The notes under the pieces are model-generated. The model had not been told where the DNA came from. It worked only from the letters and a program-made list of their open reading frames with translations, and did no database searches. 64,000 nt of DNA from positions 1 through 64,000 of the forward strand of contig CAVVHP010000013.1 in NCBI GenBank assembly GCA_963748105.1. Direction: 5' to 3'. Shown here in pieces: positions 34,365-44,163 of this stretch. This stretch comes from JAKAGZ01 sp963748105 (lineage in GTDB: Bacteria > Bacteroidota > Ignavibacteria > Ignavibacteriales > Ignavibacteriaceae). Every line of letters begins with the position of its first letter. Position 1 is the first letter of the stretch. The position numbers and the translations under genes are program-made.

Positions 34365-36183
34365 TTGGAAACTCCGGTCCTACCAAAAAACAGGTTGATA
34401 GACATATTACCCTACCAGCTTGAACACTATCCGAACGAAAAGGCCTTCAGTGATAAAGTCACCGGCAGTTGGAGAAGCTTTAGCTCCGCCGAAGGGAAAA
34501 AAATCATTGATGAGTTGAGTCTCGGTTTATTAAAACTGGGATGCAAGCCTGGAGATAAAATTGCAATTATCTCCAATAACAGGATTGAATGGAATTTCAT
34601 AGATATTGCCGTTCTTCAAATTGGCGGAGTGGTCGTACCTCTTTATCCCACCACAAGCGAAGATAATTATGCATTTATCTTCGAAGATGCGAAAGTTAAA
34701 ATTGCTTTTGCCGAGACAGGGGACCTTTTTAAGAAAGTACAAAGGGTCAATAAAAAATTAAAAACGAAACTTGAAGGCATTTATACTTTTGATAAAGTTG
34801 TAAATGCTCCAATCTGGAATGATGTTCAGAAATTAGCGGATGAAAGTTACAGGAGGCAACTCGATGAAATAGGCGAAAAAGTTGTCCAGGATGATCTTGC
34901 AACAATTATCTATACATCGGGTACTACCGGAATACCAAAAGGAGTAATGCTTTCTCATAGGAATATAATGGGAAACGTAAATTCCCTTGTTAAAAGCATG
35001 CCAATTTCAAAATTCAAAAGAACCATAAGTTTTCTTCCCCTCTGCCACATCTTCGAAAGGACAGCAGCTTATTTCTATATGTTTCTGGGCACTTCAGTTC
35101 ATTATCCTGAAAATATGGAGAAACTCGGTGATAATATCAGGGAAGTTAAACCTCATTATTTTATAACCGTGCCGAGGTTATTAGAAAAGATTTTTGAAAA
35201 GATTATGTCAACGGGTTACGAACTAAGCATTGTAAAGAGAGCAATATTTGGCTGGGCTGTAAATCTCGGTCTTCATTACCATGACAGGGGACGGAATAAC
35301 TGGTTTTATAATTTGAGATTATTTATGGCGAGGAAAATTGTATTTGTAAAATGGGTTGAAGCCCTGGGCGGTGAAATAAAAGGAATAATTAGTCGGCTCG
35401 GCAGCGTTGCAGCCACGTCTGTCAAGAGTTTTTACTGCTGCCGGTATCCCTGTAATTGAAGGTTACGGGCTTACAGAAACATCACCGGTGCTGACCTGTA
35501 ACAGGTTTGATAAAGGAGAAAATTATTTTGGTACGGTTGGCTACGCAATTCCGGATGTTGAAATAAAAATAGCTGAAAACGGTGAGATACTGGGGAAGGG
35601 ACCGAATTTAATGATGGGTTATTATAATCACCCGGAAGCAACAAAGGAAGCTATCGACGAAGAAGGATGGTTTCATACAGGAGACGTCGGGGAAATACTG
35701 GAAGGCAAATATCTGAAAATAACGGGAAGACTTAAGGAAATTTTCAAAACCAGTGGCGGAAAATTTATCATTCCCCAACCGATCGAAAATAAAATGAAAG
35801 AATCGTTTTTCATCGAACATATTATGGTAATCGGTGAAAACAAGAAATTTGCAGCTGCAATTATTCAACCCTCTTTTGATTTTGTGAGGAAATGGGCCAA
35901 GGGCAAAAATATGGAATTAATAACACGCGAAGATATTGCTGGTTCAAAGGCAGTAAAGGAAAGAATCTGGGACGAGATCGAAAAATACAATAAAAGATTC
36001 GGACACGTTCAGCAGGTAAAAAAAATCATGCTGGTACCGGATCTATGGAGTATTGAAACAGGCGAACTGACGCCAACCCTTAAAGCTAAACGTGATGCTA
36101 TTTGTAAAAAATATGAGGATGAAGTCGAAAAGCTTTATAGTGAAAATACAGACAAAAAAAAGGATGATCAAAAAAATAAATAA
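34365..36183 (+). pseudogene. fadD: Long-chain acyl-CoA synthetase, broken by one +1 frameshift
   Basis: AMP-forming enzyme that activates fatty acids with ATP and CoA. The first frame (34365-35459) carries the P-loop IIYTSGTTGIPKGVMLSH; the second (about 35395-36183) carries EGYGLTETSP, FHTGDVG, TGRLKEIFKTSGGK. They join cleanly if the extra C at 35394 is removed, restoring IISGSAALQPRLSRVF, the family's SGSA motif. The joined product is 605 residues, the normal length. The TTG start at 34365 has GAGGGGG seven bases upstream. It is first of the fad operon. The insertion is either a real mutation that abolishes the enzyme or a consensus error; everything else looks intact. Confidence 0.88.
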
Positions 36184-36216
36184 ACTTTAATTTACACTAA
36201 AAACTGAGATCTTATT

Positions 36217-38622
36217 ATGAATAGAATAATTAAAAAAGTTGCGGTTCTTGGTTCCGGCGTAATGGGTTCGCGAATTGCATGCCACTTTGCAAACATTGGC
36301 TGCAGCGCGTACCTGCTGGATATTATCCCGAATAAATTAACCGATGCAGAAACTAAAAAAGGATTAACACTTGAAAGTCCGGAAGTAAGAAACAGGATAG
36401 CAAATGATAACTTAAAAAACGTGCTGAAACAAAAACCCGAATCTCTTTATGAAGAATCATTTGCTTCAAGAATAACAACTGGTAATTTTGAAGATAATCT
36501 TGACTGGTTAAACGAATGCGATTGGGTTATTGAAGCTGTAGTAGAAAATCTTGATATAAAAAAATCAGTTTTCGAAAAAGTTGAAAAATTCAGAAAACCA
36601 GGCTCACTTGTAACATCAAACACATCTGGAATACCAATTCATTCTATGCTGGAGGGAAGAAGTGATGACTTCCAGCAGAATTTTTGCGGTGTCCATTTCT
36701 TTAATCCTCCCAGATATCTGCCTTTAATGGAAGTTATTCCTACAGAAAAGACAGATAAAGATTTAATCGATTTCTTAATGCACTATGGTGATATTTATCT
36801 GGGTAAGACACCTGTATTGTGTAAAGATACTCCTGCTTTTATTGCTAACCGCATCGGTGTTTTCAGCATAATGGCGGTTTTCAAACTGATGAAGGATCTC
36901 GGGTTAAAAATTAAAGAGATCGATACATTAACCGGTCCATTGACAGGCAAACCGAAATCTGCAACATTCCGTACGGCTGATGTTGTGGGAATTGATACGC
37001 TGGTTAAAGTTTCAAACAATGTTTTTAAAGATTGTCCTGATGATGAAGCGCGTGAATTATTCAAAATACCGGATTATGTGAATAAGCTGGTTGAGAATAA
37101 CTGGCTTGGAGACAAGACAGGGCAGGGATTTTATAAAAAGATGAAAGACAAAGACGGTAAAAAAGAAATTCTTGAACTGAATATTGAAACATTTGAATAC
37201 GAACCTTCGGCAAAAGTTAAATTTGCTTCGGTTGCTGCTGCAAAGCAGATGGACAGTCTGAAAGAAAAACTTAAAACTTTAACATTTGCCAAAGACAAAG
37301 CAGGAGAATTCCTGAAAAAACTTTCCTTCATGCTTTTCCAGTATTCTTCAAACCGTGTTCCTGAAATTGCTGATGAAGTTTACAAAATTGATGATGCTTT
37401 GCGTGCAGGTTTCGGATGGGAACTTGGTCCGTTTGAAACATGGGATGTACTAGGTCTCGAAAAATCGGTTAAAGCTATGGAAGAAGAAAATCTGAAACCC
37501 GCAAAATGGGTTTACGATATGCTGGCGAAAGGGGTTAAATCTTTCTATAAAATTGAAAACGGCAGCAGACAGTATTATGATATAAATTCCGGAGCTTATA
37601 AAAATATTCCGGGAAAGGGTGAATTTATTATTCTTGAAAATTACAGGGGAAACAAACCCGTATGGAAGAATGTCGGTGCAACCTTGCACGATATTGGTGA
37701 CGGTGTATTGAACCTGGAATTCCAGACAAAGATGAATTCCATCGGCTCGGAAATTCTTGAAGCAATAAATAAATCAATAGAGATAGCTGAAAAAGATTAT
37801 AAAGGATTTGTAATTGGAAACGATGGGGCAAACTTTTCTGCCGGCGCAAACTTGGCGATGATGTTTATGCTTGCTACAGAACAGGAATATGATGAAATAA
37901 ATATGGCAGTAAGGGCTTTCCAGAACGCAACAATGCGAATTAGGTATTCTGCTGTGCCAGTTGTTTCTGCTCCGCATGGAATGACACTAGGCGGCGGCTG
38001 TGAAGTCTGTCTGCATTCAGATAAAGTTGTTGCAGGAGCCGAAACATATATCGGTCTTGTTGAGGTTGGAGTTGGGATAATTCCTGCCGGTGGCGGTACA
38101 AAAGAAATGACATTGCGTGCATCAGACAGCTACCAAAAAGAACTGGTTGAAATGCCAATACTTCAGGAAAAATTCCTGAATATAGCTATGGCAAAAGTTG
38201 CTACTTCCGCTCAAAAGGCATTTGGCCTGGGAATATTTAAAAACGGAAGAGACAAATATATAATCAATCAAAACAGGGTGATTCTTGAGGCTAAAAAATC
38301 GGTGCTTGAATTAAGTGCACAGGGTTACACTCAGCCGGCTCAGAGAGAAGATATCAAAGTTCTGGGAAGATCGGGTCTCTCGACCCTGTTGCTTGGCGCT
38401 TATTCATTTTATAATGCAAAATATATAAGCGAACATGATAAAAAGATTGCCGAAAAACTCGCGTACATTATGTGCGGCGGCGATCTGACGGCCCCTTCAC
38501 TGGTTTCAGAACAGTATTTACTCGATCTCGAAAGAGAAGCGTTCCTGAGCCTGATTGGTGAAAAGAAATCGATGGAGAGAATTCAGAGTATTCTAACAAC
38601 AGGAAAACCGTTAAGGAATTAA
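36217..38622 (+). CDS. fadN: FadN-type 3-hydroxyacyl-CoA dehydrogenase/enoyl-CoA hydratase
   Basis: An 801-residue beta-oxidation enzyme. The N-terminal NAD-binding domain starts VAVLGSGVMGSRIA (Gly12-Gly17), with VIEAVVENLDIKK, SNTSGIP and CGVHFFNPPRYLPLMEVIP. The enoyl-CoA hydratase domain is at the C-terminus (FSAGANLAMMFML about 550 and the GGGCEVCLHSDKVVAGAETYIGLVEVGVGIIPAGGGTKE block). This order, dehydrogenase before hydratase, matches Bacillus FadN, not E. coli FadB. It follows fadD and precedes thiolase and FadE-type genes, as in fadN-fadA-fadE operons. It is the only one of the four core genes without a frameshift. Confidence 0.93.
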   Translation: MNRIIKKVAVLGSGVMGSRIACHFANIGCSAYLLDIIPNKLTDAETKKGLTLESPEVRNRIANDNLKNVLKQKPESLYEESFASRITTGNFEDNLDWLNECDWVIEAVVENLDIKKSVFEKVEKFRKPGSLVTSNTSGIPIHSMLEGRSDDFQQNFCGVHFFNPPRYLPLMEVIPTEKTDKDLIDFLMHYGDIYLGKTPVLCKDTPAFIANRIGVFSIMAVFKLMKDLGLKIKEIDTLTGPLTGKPKSATFRTADVVGIDTLVKVSNNVFKDCPDDEARELFKIPDYVNKLVENNWLGDKTGQGFYKKMKDKDGKKEILELNIETFEYEPSAKVKFASVAAAKQMDSLKEKLKTLTFAKDKAGEFLKKLSFMLFQYSSNRVPEIADEVYKIDDALRAGFGWELGPFETWDVLGLEKSVKAMEEENLKPAKWVYDMLAKGVKSFYKIENGSRQYYDINSGAYKNIPGKGEFIILENYRGNKPVWKNVGATLHDIGDGVLNLEFQTKMNSIGSEILEAINKSIEIAEKDYKGFVIGNDGANFSAGANLAMMFMLATEQEYDEINMAVRAFQNATMRIRYSAVPVVSAPHGMTLGGGCEVCLHSDKVVAGAETYIGLVEVGVGIIPAGGGTKEMTLRASDSYQKELVEMPILQEKFLNIAMAKVATSAQKAFGLGIFKNGRDKYIINQNRVILEAKKSVLELSAQGYTQPAQREDIKVLGRSGLSTLLLGAYSFYNAKYISEHDKKIAEKLAYIMCGGDLTAPSLVSEQYLLDLEREAFLSLIGEKKSMERIQSILTTGKPLRN

Positions 38623-38628
38623 TTGTCG

Positions 38629-38656
38629 TTTCGATTCCGATAAGTCGGAATCGAAA
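38629..38656 (+). repeat. 12-bp perfect hairpin between fadN and the thiolase gene
   Basis: TTTCGATTCCGA (38629-38640), loop TAAG, TCGGAATCGAAA (38645-38656). No T-run follows, so full termination is unlikely; a REP-like element or an RNA processing/stability hairpin inside the operon is more probable. Confidence 0.6.
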
Positions 38657-38712
38657 TAACATTAGAAAATATTTATAGATAATTTTTTTAATTAAAAACT
38701 AAAAGTGAAATT

Positions 38713-39889
38713 ATGAAAGAAGCATATATAGTAGCCGGATATCGTTCCGCAGTTGGTAAAGCAAAAAAAGGCGGGTTTAAAAATTATCGGCCGGATGATT
38801 TAGCTGCCGATGTAATTACATATTTATTAAGCAAAGTTCCAGAGCTCGATCCCAACAGGGTTGACGATGTGATAGTCGGTAATGCCGTTCCGGAAGCTGA
38901 GCAGGGACTTCAGATAGGCAGGATGATTGCGTTGCAGTGCCTGCCGATGAGAACACCCGGAATGACTGTAAACCGTTACTGTGCATCAGGTGCGGAATCA
39001 ATAGCAATCGCGTTTTCAAAAATCAGATCGGGACTGGCAGATTGTATAATTGCCGGTGGAACAGAATCAATGTCACTCGTTCCAACTACCGGCTGGAAAC
39101 TTTCGCCGAATTATAAATTCGCGAAAGATAACCCGGAGTATTACCTGGCTATGGGACTTACTGCGGAGGAAGTTGCCAGAGATTATAAAATCTCCCGCGA
39201 AGATCAGGATCAAGTTTGCTTACGAATCACATATGAAAGCAATAAACGCAATTAAAAACGGGTACTTCAAAGATGAAATTGCCCCGATTGAAGTTGAGGA
39301 AATCTTTGTAGAAAAAGGAAAAAAGAAAAGTAAAAAATACGTTGTGGATACAGACGAAGGTCCAAGGGCAGATACAACTCTGGAAGCGCTGGCAAAATTA
39401 AAACCAGTATTTGCGGCAGGCGGAACGGTAACCGCTGGTAATGCTTCACAGACATCTGACGGGGCTGCTTTTGTAATGGTGATGTCGGAAGAAATGATGA
39501 AAGAACTCAAACTTGAGCCGATCGCAGTGTTAAAATCATACGCTCTTGAAGGCGTTGACCCGAGAGTTATGGGTATCGGTCCGATAGCTGCAATTCCAAA
39601 AGCTTTGGAGATGGCCAACCTGAAACTTGAAGATATGGACCTGATAGAATTGAATGAGGCTTTTGCTTCACAGTCGCTGGCTGTTATCAGAACAGTAGGG
39701 CTGGATACTGAAAAAGTAAATGTTAACGGCGGAGCTATAGCACTGGGGCATCCGCTTGGCTGTACCGGCGCAAAACTTACGATCCAGGTATTGAATGAAC
39801 TGAGAAGAAGAAAGAAAAAATATGGAATGGTTACCGCCTGTGTAGGCGGCGGTCAGGGAGTAGCAGCAATTTATGAATTGCTGAAATAG
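38713..39889 (+). pseudogene. fadA: Acetyl-CoA acyltransferase (thiolase), broken by one +1 frameshift
   Basis: The last enzyme of beta-oxidation, cleaving 3-ketoacyl-CoA. The first frame (38713-39255) holds the nucleophile Cys in VNRYCASGAESIAIA; the second (about 39214-39889) holds ELNEAFASQS and the second catalytic Cys in ALGHPLGCTGAK. Removing the extra G at 39214 restores SREDQDQFAYESHMKAINAI, a normal thiolase stretch, and gives 391 residues, the usual length. Both catalytic halves are intact apart from the shift. It sits between fadN and the acyl-CoA dehydrogenase gene in the operon. Confidence 0.88.
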
Positions 39890-39910
39890 TAATTCTTACT
39901 ATATCATGCT

Positions 39911-39970
39911 CGAACTTGTTTCAGCATCTTCTATATATTCCGGAGATTCCGAAACAAGTTCGGAATGACA
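39911..39970. repeat. Long-arm inverted repeat of the GTCATTCCGAACTTGTTTC family
   Basis: CGAACTTGTTTC (39911-39922) and GAAACAAGTTCG (39951-39962) form a 12-bp perfect stem around a 28-base spacer. The right side continues into GGAATGACA, the reverse complement of TGTCATTCC. It matches REP-like intergenic repeats I know from Bacteroidota genomes. It lies between thiolase and acyl-CoA dehydrogenase genes. Confidence 0.6.
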
Positions 39971-40020
39971 ATTTAGAGTTAAAAATAAAAAATATTTATT
40001 AACAAAATATCAGAAGCAAA

Positions 40021-41815
40021 ATGGAAAATACAACAGCAAAATCAGAAGTTCTGAAGGGCGGCGAATTTCTAATAAAGGAAGCCGACCCGGAATCAATTTT
40101 TATTCCGGAAGATTTATCGGAAGAACAAAGAATGATGGCCGATGCCGCAAAAGAATTTGTGACAAAGGAAATCTGGCCGAAGCTTGATGCTATAGATAAG
40201 CAGGAAGCCGGCCTGACTGTGAGTTTAATGGAAAAAGCCGGTGAGCTCGGATTGCTCGGAGCCGCGATTCCTGAAGAATACGGTGGACTTGGGGAGGATT
40301 TTAATTCAAATACTGCTATTTCAATGGAGATCGGTAAAGAGCCATTCATTCGGCGTTTCCTTTGCAGCCCATACAGGAATCGGAACACTGCCGATACTTT
40401 ATTACGGAACGGAGGAACAGAAGAAAAAATATCTTCCGAAACTCGCCAGCGGTGAATTAAAATCAGCTTATTGTTTAACAGAACCAACATCCGGATCCGA
40501 TGCGCTCTCCGCAAAAACAACAGCAAAACTTACTGATGATAAAAAATATTATATCCTCAACGGGCAGAAAATGTGGATCACAAACGGAGGGTTCGCAGAT
40601 ATTTTAATTACATTTGCACAGGTTGAAGGGGATAAATTTACATGCTTTATCATCGATGCAAATTCAGAAGGTTTTAACCGCGGTGAAGAAGAGAATAAAA
40701 TGGGAATTAAAGGATCTTCCACCCGCGCTTTATTCCTCGATAATGTAAAGGTGCCAGTTGAAAATATTCTTGGTGAAATTGGAAAAGGGCATTATATAGC
40801 ATTCAATATTCTGAATGTCGGAAGATTCAAACTTTGCGCGATGACTACAGGCAGCGCCAAAAAAGTTTCAACCATCGGAATTGAATACGCAACTGGCAGA
40901 AAACAATTCAATCAGCCGATTTCAAATTTCGGCGCAATAAAACATAAAATTGCCGAACAGGCCACAAAGATTTTTGTTTCGGAATCAGCAACTTATCGCG
41001 TCAGTGATCTGATTAACGGAAAGATTAAAGAGCTTTTGGCGAAAGGCGGAAAGTATGAAGAGGCTGCCCTGGTAGCTGCTGAAGAATATGCAATTGAATG
41101 CGCTATGCTCAAAGTTTATGGGTCGGAAGTTCTGGATTACGTGGTTGATGAAGCGGTTCAGATTCACGGCGGGTATGGCTATTCTGAAGAATATCCTGCT
41201 GCCCGTGCATACAGAGATTCCAGGATTAACAGGATATTTGAAGGTACAAATGAAATCAATCGCCTTCTTACAGTTGATATGCTGCTAAAGAGATCGATGA
41301 AAGGAAGAATTGATTTGATGAGTCCGGCAATGGCAATTCAAAAAGAATTGATGTCGGTACCATCATTTGATAATGGAGAAGATGAATTACTATCCGCGGA
41401 AAAGAAGGCGATTGCTAATGCCAAGAAAGCAATACTTATGATTGCCGGCAGTGCAGTTCAAAAACTTATGCAGAAACTGAAAGACGAACAGGAAATAATT
41501 ATGAATGTTACAGATATGATGATTGAACTGTTTGCCTGCGAATCTGCTTATCTACGGATCATGAAATTATCAAAAAGTAAAACCGGTGATGAGCTTCAGC
41601 CTTATATTGATATGACACAGATCTATATAAATGAAGCAATAGAAAAAATCAATCTTTATGGGAAACATGCTATTACTGCGTTCGCTGAAGGCGATGAGTT
41701 AAAAATGCTCCTGCTCGGGTTGAAGCGATTCACTAAACTTGAACCGGTTAACACAGTAAAATTAAGAAGAAACGTAGCGGATAAATTAATTGAAGCTAAT
41801 AAGTTTTGCTTCTGA
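40021..41815 (+). pseudogene. fadE: FadE-type acyl-CoA dehydrogenase, broken by one +1 frameshift
   Basis: FAD-dependent first step of beta-oxidation. The first frame (40021-40455) has LSEEQRMMADAAKEFVTKEIWPKLD and LGAAIPEEYGGLGEDF. The second (about 40338-41815) has CLTEPTSGSDA, GQKMWITNGGFAD, the IHGGYGYSEEYPAARAYRDSRINRIFEGTNEINR block, and a long C-terminal extension. Removing one base of the AAAG run at 40336-40339 restores MEIGKSHSFGVSFAAHTGIG. The product is 597 residues, like Bacillus FadE, with the extra domain of very-long-chain enzymes. It ends the core operon and is followed by a hairpin. Confidence 0.88.
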
Positions 41816-41839
41816 TTTTTACCACTGATAGTATAAACC

Positions 41840-41880
41840 AAACCCAATCCGTTAATTAATGGATTGGGTTTCTTATATTA
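41840..41880 (+). terminator. Probable terminator after the fad operon
   Basis: AAACCCAATCC (41840-41850) pairs with GGATTGGGTTT (41861-41871), 11 bp around a 10-base loop. The tail TCTTATATT is only moderately T-rich, so partial read-through into the SDR gene is likely. Confidence 0.65.
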
Positions 41881-41905
41881 TGTAATCAAAATTTGAGAAA
41901 ATATT

Positions 41906-42790
41906 ATGAAAAACTATTCACAACCGATGTTAAAAGAAGATGCCTTGAAAGGGAAAGTAATTGTAGTAACGGGCGGGGGTACGGGGCTCGGAAAAGCGAT
42001 GAGCAAATATTTCCTTGAACTCGGGGCAGACGTTGTAATTACAAGCAGAAAAATTGATGTATTGAAGGAAACTGCAAAACAACTTGAAGAAGAGACAAAA
42101 GGAAATGTTCTCCCCGTTCAATGTGACGTCAGCGATTATAAACAGGTTGAAGATCTAATGGCCGCATCAGTTGAAAAATTTGGAAAAGTAGATGTTTTGT
42201 TAAATAACGCCGCAGGAAATTTTATTAGTCCGACCGAAAGACTTTCAAACAGGGCATTTGACATTATAATAAACATAGTGTTGAAAGGTACCTATAACTG
42301 CACACTGGCATTCGGCAAGCACTGGATCGATAAAAAGCAGGATGCTACGGTATTAAATATCGTTACAACCTATGCATGGACGGGTTCGGCCTATGTCGTG
42401 CCTTCTGCGTGCGCTAAAGCGGGTGTACTGGCCCTTACGCGCTCTCTCGCAGTGGAATGGGCAAAATATGGCATTAGAACAAATGCGATAGCACCAGGAC
42501 CGTTTCCTACGAAAGGTGCCTGGGAAAGACTACTTCCCGGAGATTTGAAAGATAAATTTGATTTCAAAAATAAAGTTCCGTTAAAACGAGTTGGCGAGCA
42601 TCAGGAACTTGCGAACCTGGCCGCTTATCTTGTCTCTGATTTTTCCTCATATGTTAACGGTGAAGTTATTACAATCGATGGCGGTGAATGGTTGAAGGGT
42701 GCGGGGCAGTTTAATATGCTTGAAGCTATTCCAGAAGATATGTGGGATTTTATCGAATCCATGGTGAGATCAACAAAGGGGAGAAAGTAA
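41906..42790 (+). CDS. SDR-family 2,4-dienoyl-CoA reductase
   Basis: A 294-residue short-chain dehydrogenase. The NADPH motif is VTGGGTGLGKAM, and NNAAGNFISPTERLS follows. Its active site matches animal-type DECR1 rather than the usual YxxxK: Tyr156 in TTYAWTG, Ser167 and Lys171 in VVPSACAKAGV, then EWAKYGIRTNAIAPGPFPTKGAW. It would remove awkward double bonds in unsaturated fatty acids with NADPH, fitting its place right behind the fad operon. A hairpin separates it from the FadE-type gene. Confidence 0.88.
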   Translation: MKNYSQPMLKEDALKGKVIVVTGGGTGLGKAMSKYFLELGADVVITSRKIDVLKETAKQLEEETKGNVLPVQCDVSDYKQVEDLMAASVEKFGKVDVLLNNAAGNFISPTERLSNRAFDIIINIVLKGTYNCTLAFGKHWIDKKQDATVLNIVTTYAWTGSAYVVPSACAKAGVLALTRSLAVEWAKYGIRTNAIAPGPFPTKGAWERLLPGDLKDKFDFKNKVPLKRVGEHQELANLAAYLVSDFSSYVNGEVITIDGGEWLKGAGQFNMLEAIPEDMWDFIESMVRSTKGRK

Positions 42791-42873
42791 GACCCAAATA
42801 ATATTAATTGAAAGATGTTTCGTTTATCATTCCCGTGGAAATACAGTTTAGAAATAATCAGATTTAACATAAT

Positions 42874-43332
42874 ATGAAACCACAATTCAAAAAAGAAAAT
42901 TTTAAACACATTTATAATGTAAAAGTAAGATTCAACGAAGTAGATATGCTCAGCATATTAAACAATGCTGTCTACTTCATTTTTTTTGAGCAGGCAAGAA
43001 TTCATTACATTAAAGATGCCGGCCTTTTACCAGAGAAAGGAATTTTCTCGGATAACAGACTTTACTATATGGCAAGAAACGAAATAAATTACATGAAACC
43101 CGCTTTTTTTGACGATGAACTTAATATTTATACAAGAATATCTTATATTAAAAATTCAAGCTTCGGGTATGAGCATATAGTTGAAAGAGAAAAAGACGGC
43201 AATTTGCTCGCAGAAGGCAAAGGTGTTTTGGTACACGTTGATCCGGTTACGAAAAGATCAACTAAATTATCTAATGAATTTTACACCAAAGTTTCACAAT
43301 TCGATCCGGTGGTTGAAATAATCAAAAAATAA
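42874..43332 (+). CDS. 4HBT-fold thioesterase (second copy)
   Basis: A 152-residue hot-dog protein. The signature is degenerate: VKVRFNEVDMLSILNNAVYFIFFEQARIHYI, with the catalytic-region Asp kept but GH of the standard DxxGH changed to LS. It may be a thioesterase of a different specificity or a non-catalytic relative. It closes the fatty-acid locus. About 20 bases upstream of its ATG lies a remnant of a REP-like repeat (ATCATTCCCGTGGAA at 42826-42840). Confidence 0.78.
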   Translation: MKPQFKKENFKHIYNVKVRFNEVDMLSILNNAVYFIFFEQARIHYIKDAGLLPEKGIFSDNRLYYMARNEINYMKPAFFDDELNIYTRISYIKNSSFGYEHIVEREKDGNLLAEGKGVLVHVDPVTKRSTKLSNEFYTKVSQFDPVVEIIKK

Positions 43333-43350
43333 TTAAAGGGGTCAATTATT

Positions 43351-44041
43351 TTGAGAACAATTATTTTTGACATTGAAACTTCCGCCTATCCTTTTGAATC
43401 ACTTTCTGAAAGTCAGCAAGAATATCTGTTACGCTATGCTGAAAAAGTAAAAGACGAAGAAATTAAAAAAGAAAAAATTGATGATGCAATAAGATACCTG
43501 AGTTTGTATCCTTTTACGGCAAAAGTTGTGGCAATAGGTATTTACGATGTAGATAAGAAAAAATCTTTCGTTTATTATGAAAAATGAAAAAGAGGAAGAG
43601 TGGTTTTCAGAAGATAAAAATACACACTACAAAGGATTAAGTGAAAAAGAAATCCTTGAATCCTTTTGGCGAATTGTTGAAGTTGCAGACAGGGTAGTTA
43701 CATTTAACGGGAGAATGTTTGACGCTCCTTTCTTAATGCTTCGTTCAGCAATGTTAAAAACAAAACCGTCCAGGAATTTAATTACAAATCGTTATGACAA
43801 AACTTTTCACATTGACCTCCTTGACCAGTTTACATTTTATGGCCTGACCAGAAAATTCAACCTGGATTTCTATTGTAATGCTTTTGGTATTAAGTCTCCG
43901 AAATCAAAAGGTGTTTCCGGAATGGAAGTAAAAACACTCTATGAAGCAGGAAAGGTAAAAGAAATAGCTGCCTATTGCGGGGATGATATCTACGCCACTT
44001 ACCAGCTTTTCAGAATTTGGGCTGATTTTTTAGATTTATAG
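43351..44041 (+). pseudogene. DnaQ-fold 3'-5' exonuclease, broken by one +1 frameshift
   Basis: A ribonuclease-H-like exonuclease of the PolB-like type. The first frame (43351-43587) starts RTIIFDIETSAYPF with the Exo I Asp and Glu (TTG start, AAGGGG upstream). The second (43577-44041) has VTFNGRMFDAPFLMLRS (Exo II) and the final AAYCGDDIYATYQLF (Exo III Asp). An A5 run at about 43580 needs one base less to join them, giving YYENEKEEEWF and about 229 residues. All three catalytic motifs survive. Target and partner are unknown. Confidence 0.8.
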
Positions 44042-44073
44042 CCTATTTTTTAACAAAAAAGAGTAACATTTTG

Positions 44074-44103
44074 TTTGTAAATAAATTTTATCTAATATAT
44101 TTG
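44074..44103 (+). promoter_or_regulatory. Bacteroidota-type -33/-7 promoter for the DUF6588 gene
   Basis: TTTG (44074-44077), 18 bases, then TATATTTG (44096-44103), a full match to TAnnTTTG. The start would lie near 44110, with GGAGG before the GTG start at 44164. Confidence 0.55.
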
Positions 44104-44163
44104 TATTCAATAAATTATTGTTTGTAGCCTATAACATCATAATAAAATATACTGGAGGAACCT

